A DNA stretch of 64,000 nt from Virgibacillus indicus (GCF_002266285.1 NZ_NPMS01000007.1:1-64000), one strand, 5' to 3'; numbered from the stretch's first letter, positions 26,094 to 35,198 are shown. Notes: generated by a model not told the origin, from the sequence alone. Made by a program: numbers and translations.

Positions 26094-26711
26094 ATGGTTT
26101 CTTCACAGCAAAAAATCAGGGACGAAATATTAATACCACCATATGAGGGCCGAAGTGCTTTGTTAAAACCTGGAGAAGAATTGATTATTATTGATGTTGA
26201 TGGTAAGCAGGTGGGTGATTTTGTATGTTTCAACAGGAATGATCCAAAAGAATTTGTATCACCTGTCCACATGAGAGCATCCCTCAGCAGTATTCGGCTA
26301 AAAATTGGTGATGGGCTGTATAGCAATAAGCGCCGTCCACTGATGAGTTTTGTTGGAGATACAGTTGGGAAACATGATTTCTTTTTTCCGGCATGTGACT
26401 ACTATCGTTACAAAGTAGATTATGATATGGAAGAACATCCAAACTGTCACGACAATCTGAAAAGTGCTTTGAAAGATTACGGACTTGGCAATGAACCAGT
26501 TCCAGATCCGATTAACTTATTTATGAATAATGTATTGAATGAAGTGGGAGATTACGAGATTAATGAGCCATTATCCAAGCCGGGTGATTACGTTCGGCTG
26601 AAAGCGTTGGAAGAAGTGGTAATTGCGTGCTCAACTTGTTCCCAAGATATGGCACCTGTTAATGGATGGAAAGTGTCTTCACTGAAAATGCAGATTATGG
26701 AGGCAAACTAA
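26094..26711 (+). CDS. DUF1989 (urea carboxylase-associated family) protein
   Basis: The 205-residue protein shows the DUF1989 pattern: GEELIIIDVDGKQVGDFVCF, VSPVHMRASLSSIRLKIGDG, GKHDFFFPACDYYRYK, and CSTCSQDMAPVNGW near the end. DUF1989 proteins accompany urea carboxylase, guanidine and purine catabolism genes. In characterised relatives the conserved Cys/His sites bind metal, including carboxyguanidine deiminase subunits. Cys and His residues are preserved here. Role in this operon is unknown, plausibly formimino- or carbamoyl-group hydrolysis. Confidence 0.82.
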   Translation: MVSSQQKIRDEILIPPYEGRSALLKPGEELIIIDVDGKQVGDFVCFNRNDPKEFVSPVHMRASLSSIRLKIGDGLYSNKRRPLMSFVGDTVGKHDFFFPACDYYRYKVDYDMEEHPNCHDNLKSALKDYGLGNEPVPDPINLFMNNVLNEVGDYEINEPLSKPGDYVRLKALEEVVIACSTCSQDMAPVNGWKVSSLKMQIMEAN

Positions 26712-27836
26712 ATGGATGCTGTCCGCTTTCTGCAGGAAATGATAAGAGTTGATAGTTCTAATCCACCCGGAAATGAACATAAGGCTGCCAAACTATTAGC
26801 TGAAAGAAGTGAAAGTGCAGGTATTCCTTATGATATCTCCCAATTTGAATCAAATAGAAGTAATTTCAAGATTCATCTAAAAGGCGAGGGTAAAGGAAGG
26901 CTTCTATTTTGTGGGCATATGGATACAGTCCTTCCCGGCGAACAGCCATGGAATCATTCTCCATTTTCTGGAGAAATTGAGGAAGGCAGGATGTATGGTC
27001 GTGGAACATCCGATATGAAAAGCGGCCTTTGTGCCATGTTTCTTGCAGTTGAATCATTATTCAAAGAAGGAAAAAAGCTGCCGAAAGATATTATTTTTCT
27101 GGCAACTGCGGGAGAAGAAGTGGATAGCTGTGGTGCCCGTCAGTATTTAAAGGAAGAGAGTTTAGATGATGTTGAGGCATTAGTAATTGGAGAGCCGACA
27201 AACGAAAAAGTTGTGGTTGGTCATAAAGGTGCTTTATGGCTTGAAATTATTACAACTGGAAAGACAGCACATGGGGCTATGCCAGCCAATGGAATTAATG
27301 CAGTAGAGTGGATGCGTAATGTCATGGATATGGCAGAATCACTCAAATCCAAATGGAAAATTTCCAGCATTCCACTTGGGGAAAGCAGTTTAGCTATTAC
27401 AAAGTTAAATGGTGGAGTACAAACAAATGTAATCCCAGACCGCTGCAGCATGCATATTGACATTCGTTCGATACCACCACAAGAACACGAAGACTTAATT
27501 TCTGAAATAAAACAAAATCTCCAGGAATTATTTTCAACTGAAGAATCTCCTGATTTTCATATAAATAAATTATTGGATCGGCCATCAATTTTAACAGAAA
27601 AGACCAGCCCTGTAATTGCTTCGGCATTACGTATCAAAGAGCAGAATTCAGTTCATGGAGTCTCCTATTATACAGATGGTGCTGTATTAAATCCCGATAG
27701 CAGGATTCCTACGCTGATTTATGGTCCCGGAGATGAGAAACTTGCACATCAGCCGAATGAGTTTGTAGATGTTAATGCTTACCTGCGTTCCATCGATTTT
27801 TACAAAGAATTAGCACTTGATATGATGAAAGAATAA
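26712..27836 (+). CDS. M20-family metallohydrolase (ArgE/DapE/allantoate amidohydrolase type)
   Basis: The 374-residue di-zinc enzyme begins immediately after the previous stop. Metal motifs are FCGHMDTVLPGEQP, YGRGTSDMKSGLCAMF, ATAGEEVDSCGAR and a terminal Ala-His-Gln-Pro-Asn-Glu. The dimerisation domain lies at about residues 175-285 (HKGALWLEIITTGKTAHGAM). Substrates in the family are N-acyl or N-carbamoyl amino acids. It could release glycine from an N-formyl or N-formimino derivative at the end of the pathway (inference). Confidence 0.82.
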   Translation: MDAVRFLQEMIRVDSSNPPGNEHKAAKLLAERSESAGIPYDISQFESNRSNFKIHLKGEGKGRLLFCGHMDTVLPGEQPWNHSPFSGEIEEGRMYGRGTSDMKSGLCAMFLAVESLFKEGKKLPKDIIFLATAGEEVDSCGARQYLKEESLDDVEALVIGEPTNEKVVVGHKGALWLEIITTGKTAHGAMPANGINAVEWMRNVMDMAESLKSKWKISSIPLGESSLAITKLNGGVQTNVIPDRCSMHIDIRSIPPQEHEDLISEIKQNLQELFSTEESPDFHINKLLDRPSILTEKTSPVIASALRIKEQNSVHGVSYYTDGAVLNPDSRIPTLIYGPGDEKLAHQPNEFVDVNAYLRSIDFYKELALDMMKE

Positions 27837-27919
27837 TAGATTTTACAGAAATTGTCCGAAATTAGAATTGCTTTTGCAAATCCGAAAATAATGCAATATA
27901 TAATAAATGGGGGAATTGC

Positions 27920-29260
27920 ATGAGGAGTATATTAATAAAGAATGCGCAGATAATTACGATGAATTTCCAAGAAGAAATTGTTTATGGAGACTTATATATA
28001 GAAGATGACAGAATTAAACAGGTAGGTGGAGATTTAGGTTACAGGGCCGATCAGGTTATTGATGCAAAAAATAAAACGATTATCCCTGGTTTTATCCAGA
28101 CACATATACATCTTTGCCAAACATTATTTCGCGGACAAGCTGATGATCTTGAATTAATGGACTGGCTGCAGAAAAAAATCTGGCCGCTTGAGGCATCTCA
28201 TGATGAAGAATCGAGCTATTACTCAGCAATGCTGGGTCTTGGGGAATTAATTCAAAGCGGAACAACTACCATTGTTGATATGGAAACCGTTAACCATGCT
28301 GATTCTGCTTTTCAGGCGATGGCTGAAAGTGGAATTCGCTCCCTTTCCGGAAAAGTAATGATGGATATGGGTGATGATGTTCCAGACTTGCTTATAGAAG
28401 ATACAAATAAATCAATTCAGCAAAGTGTAGACCTCCTTGAAAAATGGCATCAGTATGACAATGGCCGAATACAGTATGCTTTTTGCCCAAGGTTTGTCGT
28501 TTCATGCACGGAAGAACTGTTAACTTCTGTACGTGATTTATCAAACCATTACAATGTAAAAGTACATACCCATGCTTCGGAGAATCAAGGTGAAATAAAG
28601 ATTGTTGAGATGCAAAGGGGAATGAGAAATGTTGTTTATCTCGATAAAATTGGCCTTGCAAATGAAAACCTGATATTGGCACATTGTGTTTGGCTGGATG
28701 ATGAGGAGAAGGGTATCATCAAAGACCGTGGTATAAAAATGAGTCATTGTCCTGGCTCAAATTTGAAGTTAGCCTCCGGTATTGCAGATATACCTGATAT
28801 GCTGGCTATAGATGCAAATATCAGTTTGGGAGCGGATGGAGCACCATGCAACAACAATCTTGATATGTTTAATGAAATGAGACTGGCCTCACTGATCCAA
28901 AAGCCGAAACATGGACCAACAGCTATGGATGCAAGAACTGTGTTTCGTATGGCAACGATAGGAGGAGCAAAGGCTGTTGGGATGGAGGACGACATCGGAA
29001 GCATTGAACCAGGAAAAAAAGCAGATATAGCTATATTGGACTTATTCAAATTTCATACGTATCCATCACACGATGTTGACCCGATTTCGAGAATTGTCTA
29101 TTCTGCAACAAGAGCCGATGTTGACACAACAATAATTAACGGCAAGGTTGTTATGGAAAAAGGCAATGTCAAAACAATAGACAAAGACATCGTCCTGCAT
29201 GAAGCAGATAAATCGATTAACAGGCTATTAAAACGTATTCCTTCAATAATGAAAGTTTAA
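27920..29260 (+). CDS. Amidohydrolase of the guanine deaminase/SsnA/TRZ-ATZ group
   Basis: The 446-residue enzyme has one-metal deaminase motifs: FIQTHIHLCQTLFRG, VHTHASENQGE, ILAHCVWLDDEE and ISLGADGAPCNNNLDM. The GADGAPCNN segment is typical of SsnA, guanine and 8-oxoguanine deaminases and hydroxyatrazine hydrolases. It starts 83 bases after the M20 gene with no terminator between, so it may be the last gene of the BMC transcript. Conversion of guanine to xanthine would feed the pathway (inference). Confidence 0.78.
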   Translation: MRSILIKNAQIITMNFQEEIVYGDLYIEDDRIKQVGGDLGYRADQVIDAKNKTIIPGFIQTHIHLCQTLFRGQADDLELMDWLQKKIWPLEASHDEESSYYSAMLGLGELIQSGTTTIVDMETVNHADSAFQAMAESGIRSLSGKVMMDMGDDVPDLLIEDTNKSIQQSVDLLEKWHQYDNGRIQYAFCPRFVVSCTEELLTSVRDLSNHYNVKVHTHASENQGEIKIVEMQRGMRNVVYLDKIGLANENLILAHCVWLDDEEKGIIKDRGIKMSHCPGSNLKLASGIADIPDMLAIDANISLGADGAPCNNNLDMFNEMRLASLIQKPKHGPTAMDARTVFRMATIGGAKAVGMEDDIGSIEPGKKADIAILDLFKFHTYPSHDVDPISRIVYSATRADVDTTIINGKVVMEKGNVKTIDKDIVLHEADKSINRLLKRIPSIMKV

Positions 29261-29392
29261 TTTTTCGGGGATATTATTTTAATATTTTAGAATATTTAAT
29301 ATTGACAAAAAACTACACTTGAAATATAATCTAAAGAAATTAATCAGCATTCACTGCAAAGCTTATGTACTTCTATATATGTAAATCTGCCA

Positions 29393-29490
29393 TTTTCGTA
29401 TAACCCCAGAAATCGGTATGGGGGTCTCTACAGGGAACCGTAAACCTTAGCTACGAAAAGGCGCTTTCCTTATGGGGAAAGCTCCTTTTT
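29393..29490 (+). promoter_or_regulatory. Divergent purine riboswitch and terminator upstream of the xanthine dehydrogenase operon
   Basis: P1 pairs TTTTCGTA (29393-29400) with TACGAAAA (29452-29459). TATAA in J1/2, TCTCTAC in J2/3 and AACCGTAAA in L3 mark a purine riboswitch. C is kept at the specificity position of J3/1 (AGCTACG), but the preceding A is G, J2/3 has C for U, and L2 (GAAATCGGTA) departs from GATATGG. These changes are in and beside the binding core. A terminator (29456-29490, AAAAGG-GCTTTCC/GGGAAAGC-CCTTTT) overlaps P1. Confidence 0.85.
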
Positions 29491-29605
29491 GCAGCTATTT
29501 TTTTATTCAAAATATCTCCTTTGATACTGCTCATGATTCTTTTCTGAAAACCTAAATTCAATTATAAATTGTATCTACATAACTAAAAGGATGGAGGTCG
29601 GTCAT

Positions 29606-30091
29606 TTGAAAACATTTCATTTTAAAGTAAATGGCGAGGAGGTTTCAGTTACATGCCCGCCAACGAAGACTTTGCTGGATGTTCTTCGCGATCAATTAGA
29701 CTTAACTGGCAGTAAAGAATGCTGCGGAAAAGGTGAATGTGGATCTTGTACAATACTATTGGGTGGTGATTCTGTGTGCTCTTGCCTGGTCCTTGCTGGT
29801 CAGACGGAAAATGTAAGCATAACCACAGTGGAAGGCATTGGGCTGACAACAAAAATGGATGTTGTTCAACAGGCTTTTTCTGATGAAGGTGCAACTCAGT
29901 GCGGCTATTGCACACCGGGGTTCATCGTAACTGCCAGATCATTTTTAAACAGCATTGATTATATTCCGACAGATGATGAAGTCAAAACGGCGCTTGGTGG
30001 CAACCTTTGCCGGTGTACAGGCTATACGAAAATTATTAAAGCAGTACAAACAGCTGCCCAAATACAACAAGCTGAGAAGGCGCCCAGTTGA
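29606..30091 (+). CDS. pucE: Xanthine dehydrogenase 2Fe-2S subunit
   Basis: The 161-residue protein holds two [2Fe-2S] clusters: the plant-ferredoxin type at CCGKGECGSCTILL and later CSC, and the helical type at CGYCTPGF and CRCTGY. It passes electrons from the molybdenum subunit to FAD. Start at TTG 29606 follows GGAGGTC; an ATG at 29591 overlaps that site. It heads the operon after the purine riboswitch. Confidence 0.93.
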   Translation: MKTFHFKVNGEEVSVTCPPTKTLLDVLRDQLDLTGSKECCGKGECGSCTILLGGDSVCSCLVLAGQTENVSITTVEGIGLTTKMDVVQQAFSDEGATQCGYCTPGFIVTARSFLNSIDYIPTDDEVKTALGGNLCRCTGYTKIIKAVQTAAQIQQAEKAPS

Positions 30092-30687
30092 TTTATAATG
30101 GTATTTCGGTAATAGTGCTGGCAGCAGGCTTCTCCAGCCGAATGGGCCGATTAAAAGCATTGCTTCCATGGCAAGGAATTCCGCTGATTCAGTATCAAAT
30201 TGAACAAATGCAAAAAGCAGAAATAAATGAAATTATTGTTGTACTTGGATATCAGGCCAAACGAATTTACGAAGTTATTGAACATTACAATGTTAAAACA
30301 GTATTCAATGAGCATTACGAGCAAGGGAAAAGCTCATCTATCCGTAAAGGAGCAGCCAGCGTTAATGATGATGCGGAAGCCATTTTTGTTAGTGCAGTAG
30401 ATCAGCCAGTATCAAGCAGTACACTTAAGGATATGACAAACTGCTTAAAATTAACAGAAACAAGAGGGGTTATCCCGGTCTATAAGGGTAAACGCGGACA
30501 CCCGGTTTTATTTCATGGAAGCTTAAAAAAGGATTTGTCAGATGTAAAAGAAAAAACAATGGGGCTGCGGAATATTCTTGGGAAAAACGATGGACAAATT
30601 ACTTACTTGACCGTAGATGATCCTTCAATCTTATTAAATTTCAACAAACCTGATGATTATAATAATAGGATGCAAGGGGGTTTATAA
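30088..30687 (+). CDS. pucB: Molybdenum cofactor nucleotidyltransferase (MobA/MocA-like)
   Basis: The 199-residue protein has the nucleotidyltransferase start VIVLAAGFSSRMGRLKALLP and the NTP-binding pattern SAVDQPVSSSTLKDM and GVIPVYKGKRGHPVLF. It should attach a cytidine or guanosine nucleotide to molybdopterin for the xanthine dehydrogenase. It overlaps the 2Fe-2S gene by 4 bases (TTG start). PucB plays this role in B. subtilis. Confidence 0.88.
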   Translation: MIYNGISVIVLAAGFSSRMGRLKALLPWQGIPLIQYQIEQMQKAEINEIIVVLGYQAKRIYEVIEHYNVKTVFNEHYEQGKSSSIRKGAASVNDDAEAIFVSAVDQPVSSSTLKDMTNCLKLTETRGVIPVYKGKRGHPVLFHGSLKKDLSDVKEKTMGLRNILGKNDGQITYLTVDDPSILLNFNKPDDYNNRMQGGL

Positions 30688-31565
30688 TGAGAGTTTCAGA
30701 AATTGATTTGGTTTCACCGTCATCTGTCGACAAGTGTTTATATATGCTTCGTGATCATGATAAAACATTCCGATTACTCGCAGGAGGGACGGATGCTATT
30801 GTTCAAATGAAAGATGGAAAAAGGATTCCTGATATCTGGATTAATATTAAAAACCTGACCGAGCTGCGTTATATCCGAGAAGAAAAAGAAGGGATTCATA
30901 TTGGACCATTAACAACACATACAGATATTGTAAAATCAGAACTGCTTCAGAAAAAAGCAGACGTATTAGTAGGAGCTTCTATGGAGGTTGGGGCAATTCA
31001 ATTGCAAAATATGGGTACAGTTGGAGGAAATATCGGTACAGCCTCGCCGGCGGGAGATACAATCCCTGCTCTATTTGTATTGGATGCACAAATTGAACTT
31101 AGCTCATTTAATGAAAAAAGAACTATCCCAATCAATGAATTTTTTACTGGTCCAGGAAAAACGGTTCAAAAACAAAATGAAATGATAACAAATATTATCA
31201 TTCAGCCCCAATCGGAAAATGAAATAGGGATCTTTGAAAAGCTGGGCCCGAGAAAAGCCCAGTCCATTTCAATTGTCAATGTGGCAATCACTCTGAGAAT
31301 GGGCAGTAATCCTCGTGAATGTCTTGAGGGAAAAATAGCATTTGGCTCTGTTGGTCCTACCATTATCCGATCAAAAAAATGTGAAAAAATGCTTGCACTT
31401 GGACCATTGGACGATACGGCAATTCAAGATATTGCAGGTGCTGCCTGGAAAGAGGTTATGCCAATTTCTGACGTCAGAGCAAGTGCCAAGTATAGACGAA
31501 GCATGGCAAGTGCTTTATTAGAACGTGGTTTATACCGTTTAATGAATAGGTGGGATGCCAGATGA
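30687..31565 (+). CDS. pucC: Xanthine dehydrogenase FAD-binding subunit
   Basis: The 292-residue subunit of the CoxM/XdhB type has the FAD motifs RLLAGGTDAIVQMKDG, NMGTVGGNIGTASPAGDTIP and EIGIFEKLGPRKAQSISIVN. It takes electrons from the 2Fe-2S clusters and reduces NAD or another acceptor. The start overlaps the preceding stop by one base. Confidence 0.93.
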   Translation: MRVSEIDLVSPSSVDKCLYMLRDHDKTFRLLAGGTDAIVQMKDGKRIPDIWINIKNLTELRYIREEKEGIHIGPLTTHTDIVKSELLQKKADVLVGASMEVGAIQLQNMGTVGGNIGTASPAGDTIPALFVLDAQIELSSFNEKRTIPINEFFTGPGKTVQKQNEMITNIIIQPQSENEIGIFEKLGPRKAQSISIVNVAITLRMGSNPRECLEGKIAFGSVGPTIIRSKKCEKMLALGPLDDTAIQDIAGAAWKEVMPISDVRASAKYRRSMASALLERGLYRLMNRWDAR

Positions 31566-33898
31566 GTAAAGAGGTAAAGGACGTCCAGAAACTAGAGAAT
31601 CAGCAGCAGCTTAAATGGGTTGGTAAATCAGTTAAAAGAATTGATGGCCCCGCAAAAGTGACTGGTGAGCAGAAATACAAGACAGACTTCAACTATCCGA
31701 ACATGGTCTGGGGGAAGGTGCTAAGGGCAAGGTATCCATTTGCTAAAATCAAAGGAATTGATACATCAAAAGCTGAAGCACATCCAGACGCTGTTTGTGT
31801 TTTAACCCATAAAGACATTCCAGGATTCAATGGATTCGGAATTGTTACACCTGATCAGCCTGTCTTATGTGAAGATGTTGTCAGATGTACGGGTGATGCA
31901 GTTGCACTTGTTGCAGCAGAATCACTGGAAGCAGCTGAAGAAGCAATTAATCTGATTGAGGTAGATTACGAGCCTCTTGAACCTGTTACGGATGCGGAAG
32001 CAGCCATGATCCAGGGAGCGCCCCAGCTGCACCCGGACGGAAATATTCACAGTCATGTGACAATCGTAAATGGCGATATTGATAAAGGATTTGAAGAGGC
32101 AGATTTTATTTTTGAAAACACATTTTACTCCCCCCGTCAGATGCATGCATTTATTGAAACGGAAGGCGGGTGGGGCAAGCTGGAAGAGGACGGCTCCCTC
32201 ACAATTCAATGCCCTGCCCAGTATGGTCATAGGGATAAATTGCAAATTGCCAGAGCGCTTGCGTTAAACCCTGAGCGCATTCATGTTTACTCAAGCCCAA
32301 ATGGCGGCGGCTTTGGTGGTAAAGATGAAATTACTGTACAAATCTACCTTGCTCTCTTAGCTCAGAATACTGACGGCAGACCAGTTAAAATCCACTTAAG
32401 TCGTGAGGAGTCTGTTATTGCTGGTATAAAACGGCATCCTTTCAAAGTAACCGTAAAAACGGGTGCGAAAAAAGATGGTACGCTTATTGCCAATAAAGTA
32501 CGTGCAGTTGCAGATACGGGAGCGTATGCATCGCTGGGTGGTGCTGTTACTGCACTGGCAATTGAACATGCATCAGGCCCGTATAAGATTCCCAATGTTG
32601 ATATGGAAGGGTTTTGTGTCTATACAAATAATGGAATTGCTGGTGCATTTCGAGGTTTTGGTGTAAACCAGGTATGTGTTGGCATCGAAACACATATTGA
32701 TATGCTTGCAGAGAAAACGGGCCTTGATCCTATTGAAATAAGAAAGAAAAATGCCTATCTTCAGGGAGATAGATCAAGTTTGGGTCATGTTGTCAGTTCA
32801 AGCGTTGGAACAATTGAAACACTGATGGAAGCTGAAGAATGCGACTTATGGGTGAATAGAGAGCTTTATAAATCTCAAGTGAGTGAACCATGGAAGAAAC
32901 GAGGAGTTGCTGCGGCTACTTCATTTCATGGTGTTGGCATGGGAATTGGGACACCTGATTACGGTGCAGCGACGATAGAACTGCTGAAGGATGGAAGGTT
33001 TAAAGTTGGTGTGGCTATTGAAGAAATAGGTACAGGAAATGGTACAGTTTACGCACAGGTTGCAGCTGAATGCCTAAGATGCGAAGTTGATAATATCGCA
33101 GTTATCCAAGGGGATACAAAGGAAACGCTTGACAGTGGAACAATTTCAGCATCAAGATCAACCTACACCGGCGGGCGGGCAATCGCAACTGCCGCTCCAA
33201 ATATGATCACCCTGTTAACAGAGGCTGCAGCAGAAATTTTAAATGTATCGAAATCTGAGATTGAACTTGCAGATAATAAACTTATTGTCGCAGGTGATGA
33301 AAGTCAGTCTGTTAACTATAAGCAAATTTATGAAAAACTATATGAACAGCATCGATCAATGCGAGTAGAGGGACATTTTTATTTGCCCAGGGAGAAAAAG
33401 GAGCTTAAAAACTCCGGTGGTGCTCCTCACCATTTGTATGGGTATATGACTCATGTAGTAATGGTGGAGGTAGATACATTAACTGGTGAAACCGATGTTC
33501 TTCATGTTGTTGCAATCCCGGATGTCGGGAAAGTCCTAAACCCACAGGGACTTGAAGGGCAAAGTGAAGGCGGTGCCGTGATGGGAATAGGCTATACCCT
33601 TTATGAAGATATTCTTATAGAAGAGGGCTATCATAAAACAAAGAATTTTACCGACTATATTATACCAACAATTAGAGAAACCCCTATTATTGAAACAATA
33701 CCAGTGGAGTCCAATGAAAAATCTGGACCCTTTGGAGCAAAAGGGATTGCTGAGGTTGTCATGATTCCAATCATCCCGGCAATCATGGCCGCAATTCATG
33801 ATGCCACAGGTGCAAGAATCAATCATCTCCCGGCAACACCGGAACGTATTTATAAGGCAATTCAAGAAACTAAAAAACAAACTCTTGTATCGAGGTGA
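31562..33898 (+). CDS. pucD: Xanthine dehydrogenase molybdopterin-binding subunit
   Basis: The 778-residue catalytic subunit has the molybdenum-site motifs PNGGGFGGKDEITVQ and GIAGAFRGFGVNQ, and the catalytic Glu region SGPFGAKGIAEVVMIP. It hydroxylates hypoxanthine or xanthine. ATG 31562 overlaps the pucC stop; an upstream GTG at 31550 is possible. No urate oxidase is in the window, so xanthine may be the product used, or urate may be reduced back to xanthine (inference). Confidence 0.93.
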   Translation: MSKEVKDVQKLENQQQLKWVGKSVKRIDGPAKVTGEQKYKTDFNYPNMVWGKVLRARYPFAKIKGIDTSKAEAHPDAVCVLTHKDIPGFNGFGIVTPDQPVLCEDVVRCTGDAVALVAAESLEAAEEAINLIEVDYEPLEPVTDAEAAMIQGAPQLHPDGNIHSHVTIVNGDIDKGFEEADFIFENTFYSPRQMHAFIETEGGWGKLEEDGSLTIQCPAQYGHRDKLQIARALALNPERIHVYSSPNGGGFGGKDEITVQIYLALLAQNTDGRPVKIHLSREESVIAGIKRHPFKVTVKTGAKKDGTLIANKVRAVADTGAYASLGGAVTALAIEHASGPYKIPNVDMEGFCVYTNNGIAGAFRGFGVNQVCVGIETHIDMLAEKTGLDPIEIRKKNAYLQGDRSSLGHVVSSSVGTIETLMEAEECDLWVNRELYKSQVSEPWKKRGVAAATSFHGVGMGIGTPDYGAATIELLKDGRFKVGVAIEEIGTGNGTVYAQVAAECLRCEVDNIAVIQGDTKETLDSGTISASRSTYTGGRAIATAAPNMITLLTEAAAEILNVSKSEIELADNKLIVAGDESQSVNYKQIYEKLYEQHRSMRVEGHFYLPREKKELKNSGGAPHHLYGYMTHVVMVEVDTLTGETDVLHVVAIPDVGKVLNPQGLEGQSEGGAVMGIGYTLYEDILIEEGYHKTKNFTDYIIPTIRETPIIETIPVESNEKSGPFGAKGIAEVVMIPIIPAIMAAIHDATGARINHLPATPERIYKAIQETKKQTLVSR

Positions 33899-33904
33899 TG
33901 CGAA

Positions 33905-34738
33905 TTGATGAGTCACCGCTTGTATGAACAGCTTTCAGAATCTGTAAGCAAACATCAGGATGCTGCACTTATTACAATTACTGATCATCCAGATGTATCT
34001 GTTGTCGGCTCAAAGTTCCTTCTGCAAAAGAACGGAACGCTTTACGATGAAAGTGAATTTCCCCTGGAGCTGCATTCTGAAATAATAAAATACTGTTTGC
34101 CATTATTAAGGCAAAATAAAACAAAAACAGTTCAAATTCAGCTTAATGGAAAATTGATTGAATGTTATGTGGAGGTATTTCCAGTTCCATCACATCTTAT
34201 TGTGGCTGGGGCTGGACATGTTTCAGAACCTGTTGCAGAGATTGGTAAAATGCTCGGTTTTTACGTAACTGTAATTGACGACCGTCTGAAATTCGCTAAT
34301 GATGAACGATTTCCCTTTGCGGATGAAGTTGTCTGTTCTTCCTATATTGACTTTTTCCGAAATGTGCCCATCACACCAAAAACATATATATTATTATTAA
34401 CAAGGGGACATAAATTTGATGTTGTCAGTCTGCAGGAATTATTAAGACGGGAAGAAAGCATGGATGTTGAGGAGCGTACCAAGTATATTGGAATGATAGG
34501 CAGCAGGAGAAGAATAGCAGGGGTTTTCGAACAACTGAAAAATAAATTTGCAGATCATAATTTTGTAAATATACATTCACCTGTGGGATTGGACATTGGT
34601 GCACAAACACCCACTGAAATCGCGATCAGTATTCTAGCTGAAATTTTAAAAATAAAAAATTCCTCAAGCGGAAATTCTCTAAAGGAGAAGATTTCAAGTT
34701 ATTCAAAACTAAAATTCCGGGAGAGATCCAAAAAATGA
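33905..34738 (+). CDS. pucA: XdhC/CoxI-family Mo-cofactor sulfuration/insertion factor
   Basis: The 277-residue protein has a diverged N-terminal XdhC domain and a complete Rossmann C-terminal domain: SHLIVAGAGHVSEPVAEIGK, YVTVIDDRLKFANDERFPFA, YIGMIGSRRRIAGVFEQLKN and SPVGLDIGAQTPTEIAISIL. XdhC proteins bind Moco and hand the sulfurated form to xanthine dehydrogenase. The start may be TTG 33905 or ATG 33908. Confidence 0.87.
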   Translation: MMSHRLYEQLSESVSKHQDAALITITDHPDVSVVGSKFLLQKNGTLYDESEFPLELHSEIIKYCLPLLRQNKTKTVQIQLNGKLIECYVEVFPVPSHLIVAGAGHVSEPVAEIGKMLGFYVTVIDDRLKFANDERFPFADEVVCSSYIDFFRNVPITPKTYILLLTRGHKFDVVSLQELLRREESMDVEERTKYIGMIGSRRRIAGVFEQLKNKFADHNFVNIHSPVGLDIGAQTPTEIAISILAEILKIKNSSSGNSLKEKISSYSKLKFRERSKK

Positions 34739-35091
34739 ACAACATTGATTTCTATAAAAGAGTAATGTCTGTTCGCGAGCAGAGGAGCAAGGCTGCCGTT
34801 GCAACAATTATCCGGACGAAAGGATCAACACCAAGAAATACTGGTGCGAAAATGATTGTTTTTCCAAATGGTGAGATTTATGGAACAATTGGTGGCGGAT
34901 GTGGCGAAGGAGAGGTAATTGAAAAGTCCTTTTCTGTTATAAAGTCGGGTGTTCCGTCCCAGCATCAGGTTGATTTAACGGAAGGTTTAATGTATGAAGA
35001 TGGTGGTATCTGTGGTGGAATTATGGATGTGTTTATTGAACCAGTTCATAACGTAAATGATAACGAAAGTTTGCATTCCATTTCCATATAA
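34735..35091 (+). CDS. Stand-alone XdhC/CoxI N-terminal domain protein
   Basis: The 118-residue protein contains only the CoxI/XdhC N-terminal domain: AAVATIIRTKGSTPRNTGAK, NGEIYGTIGGGCGEGEVIEK and DGGICGGIMDVFIEP with its conserved Cys. It overlaps the preceding gene by 4 bases. That gene keeps the Rossmann half but has a poor N-terminal domain, so the two products may act as one split maturation factor. Confidence 0.8.
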   Translation: MNNIDFYKRVMSVREQRSKAAVATIIRTKGSTPRNTGAKMIVFPNGEIYGTIGGGCGEGEVIEKSFSVIKSGVPSQHQVDLTEGLMYEDGGICGGIMDVFIEPVHNVNDNESLHSISI

Positions 35092-35198
35092 TTAGACAGA
35101 ATAAATGGCTAAGACTGCGAATAGAATAGGTACAAGAATCTAACAATGGTAGTGCTTTGGATTCAGGTCTATATGCTTTATATTTTGAAAATTTAGAC

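Noticed and set aside
16448..29260. Classical ethanolamine, propanediol or choline metabolosome
   Set aside because: No signature lyase, aldehyde dehydrogenase, phosphotransacylase or alcohol dehydrogenase is encoded.
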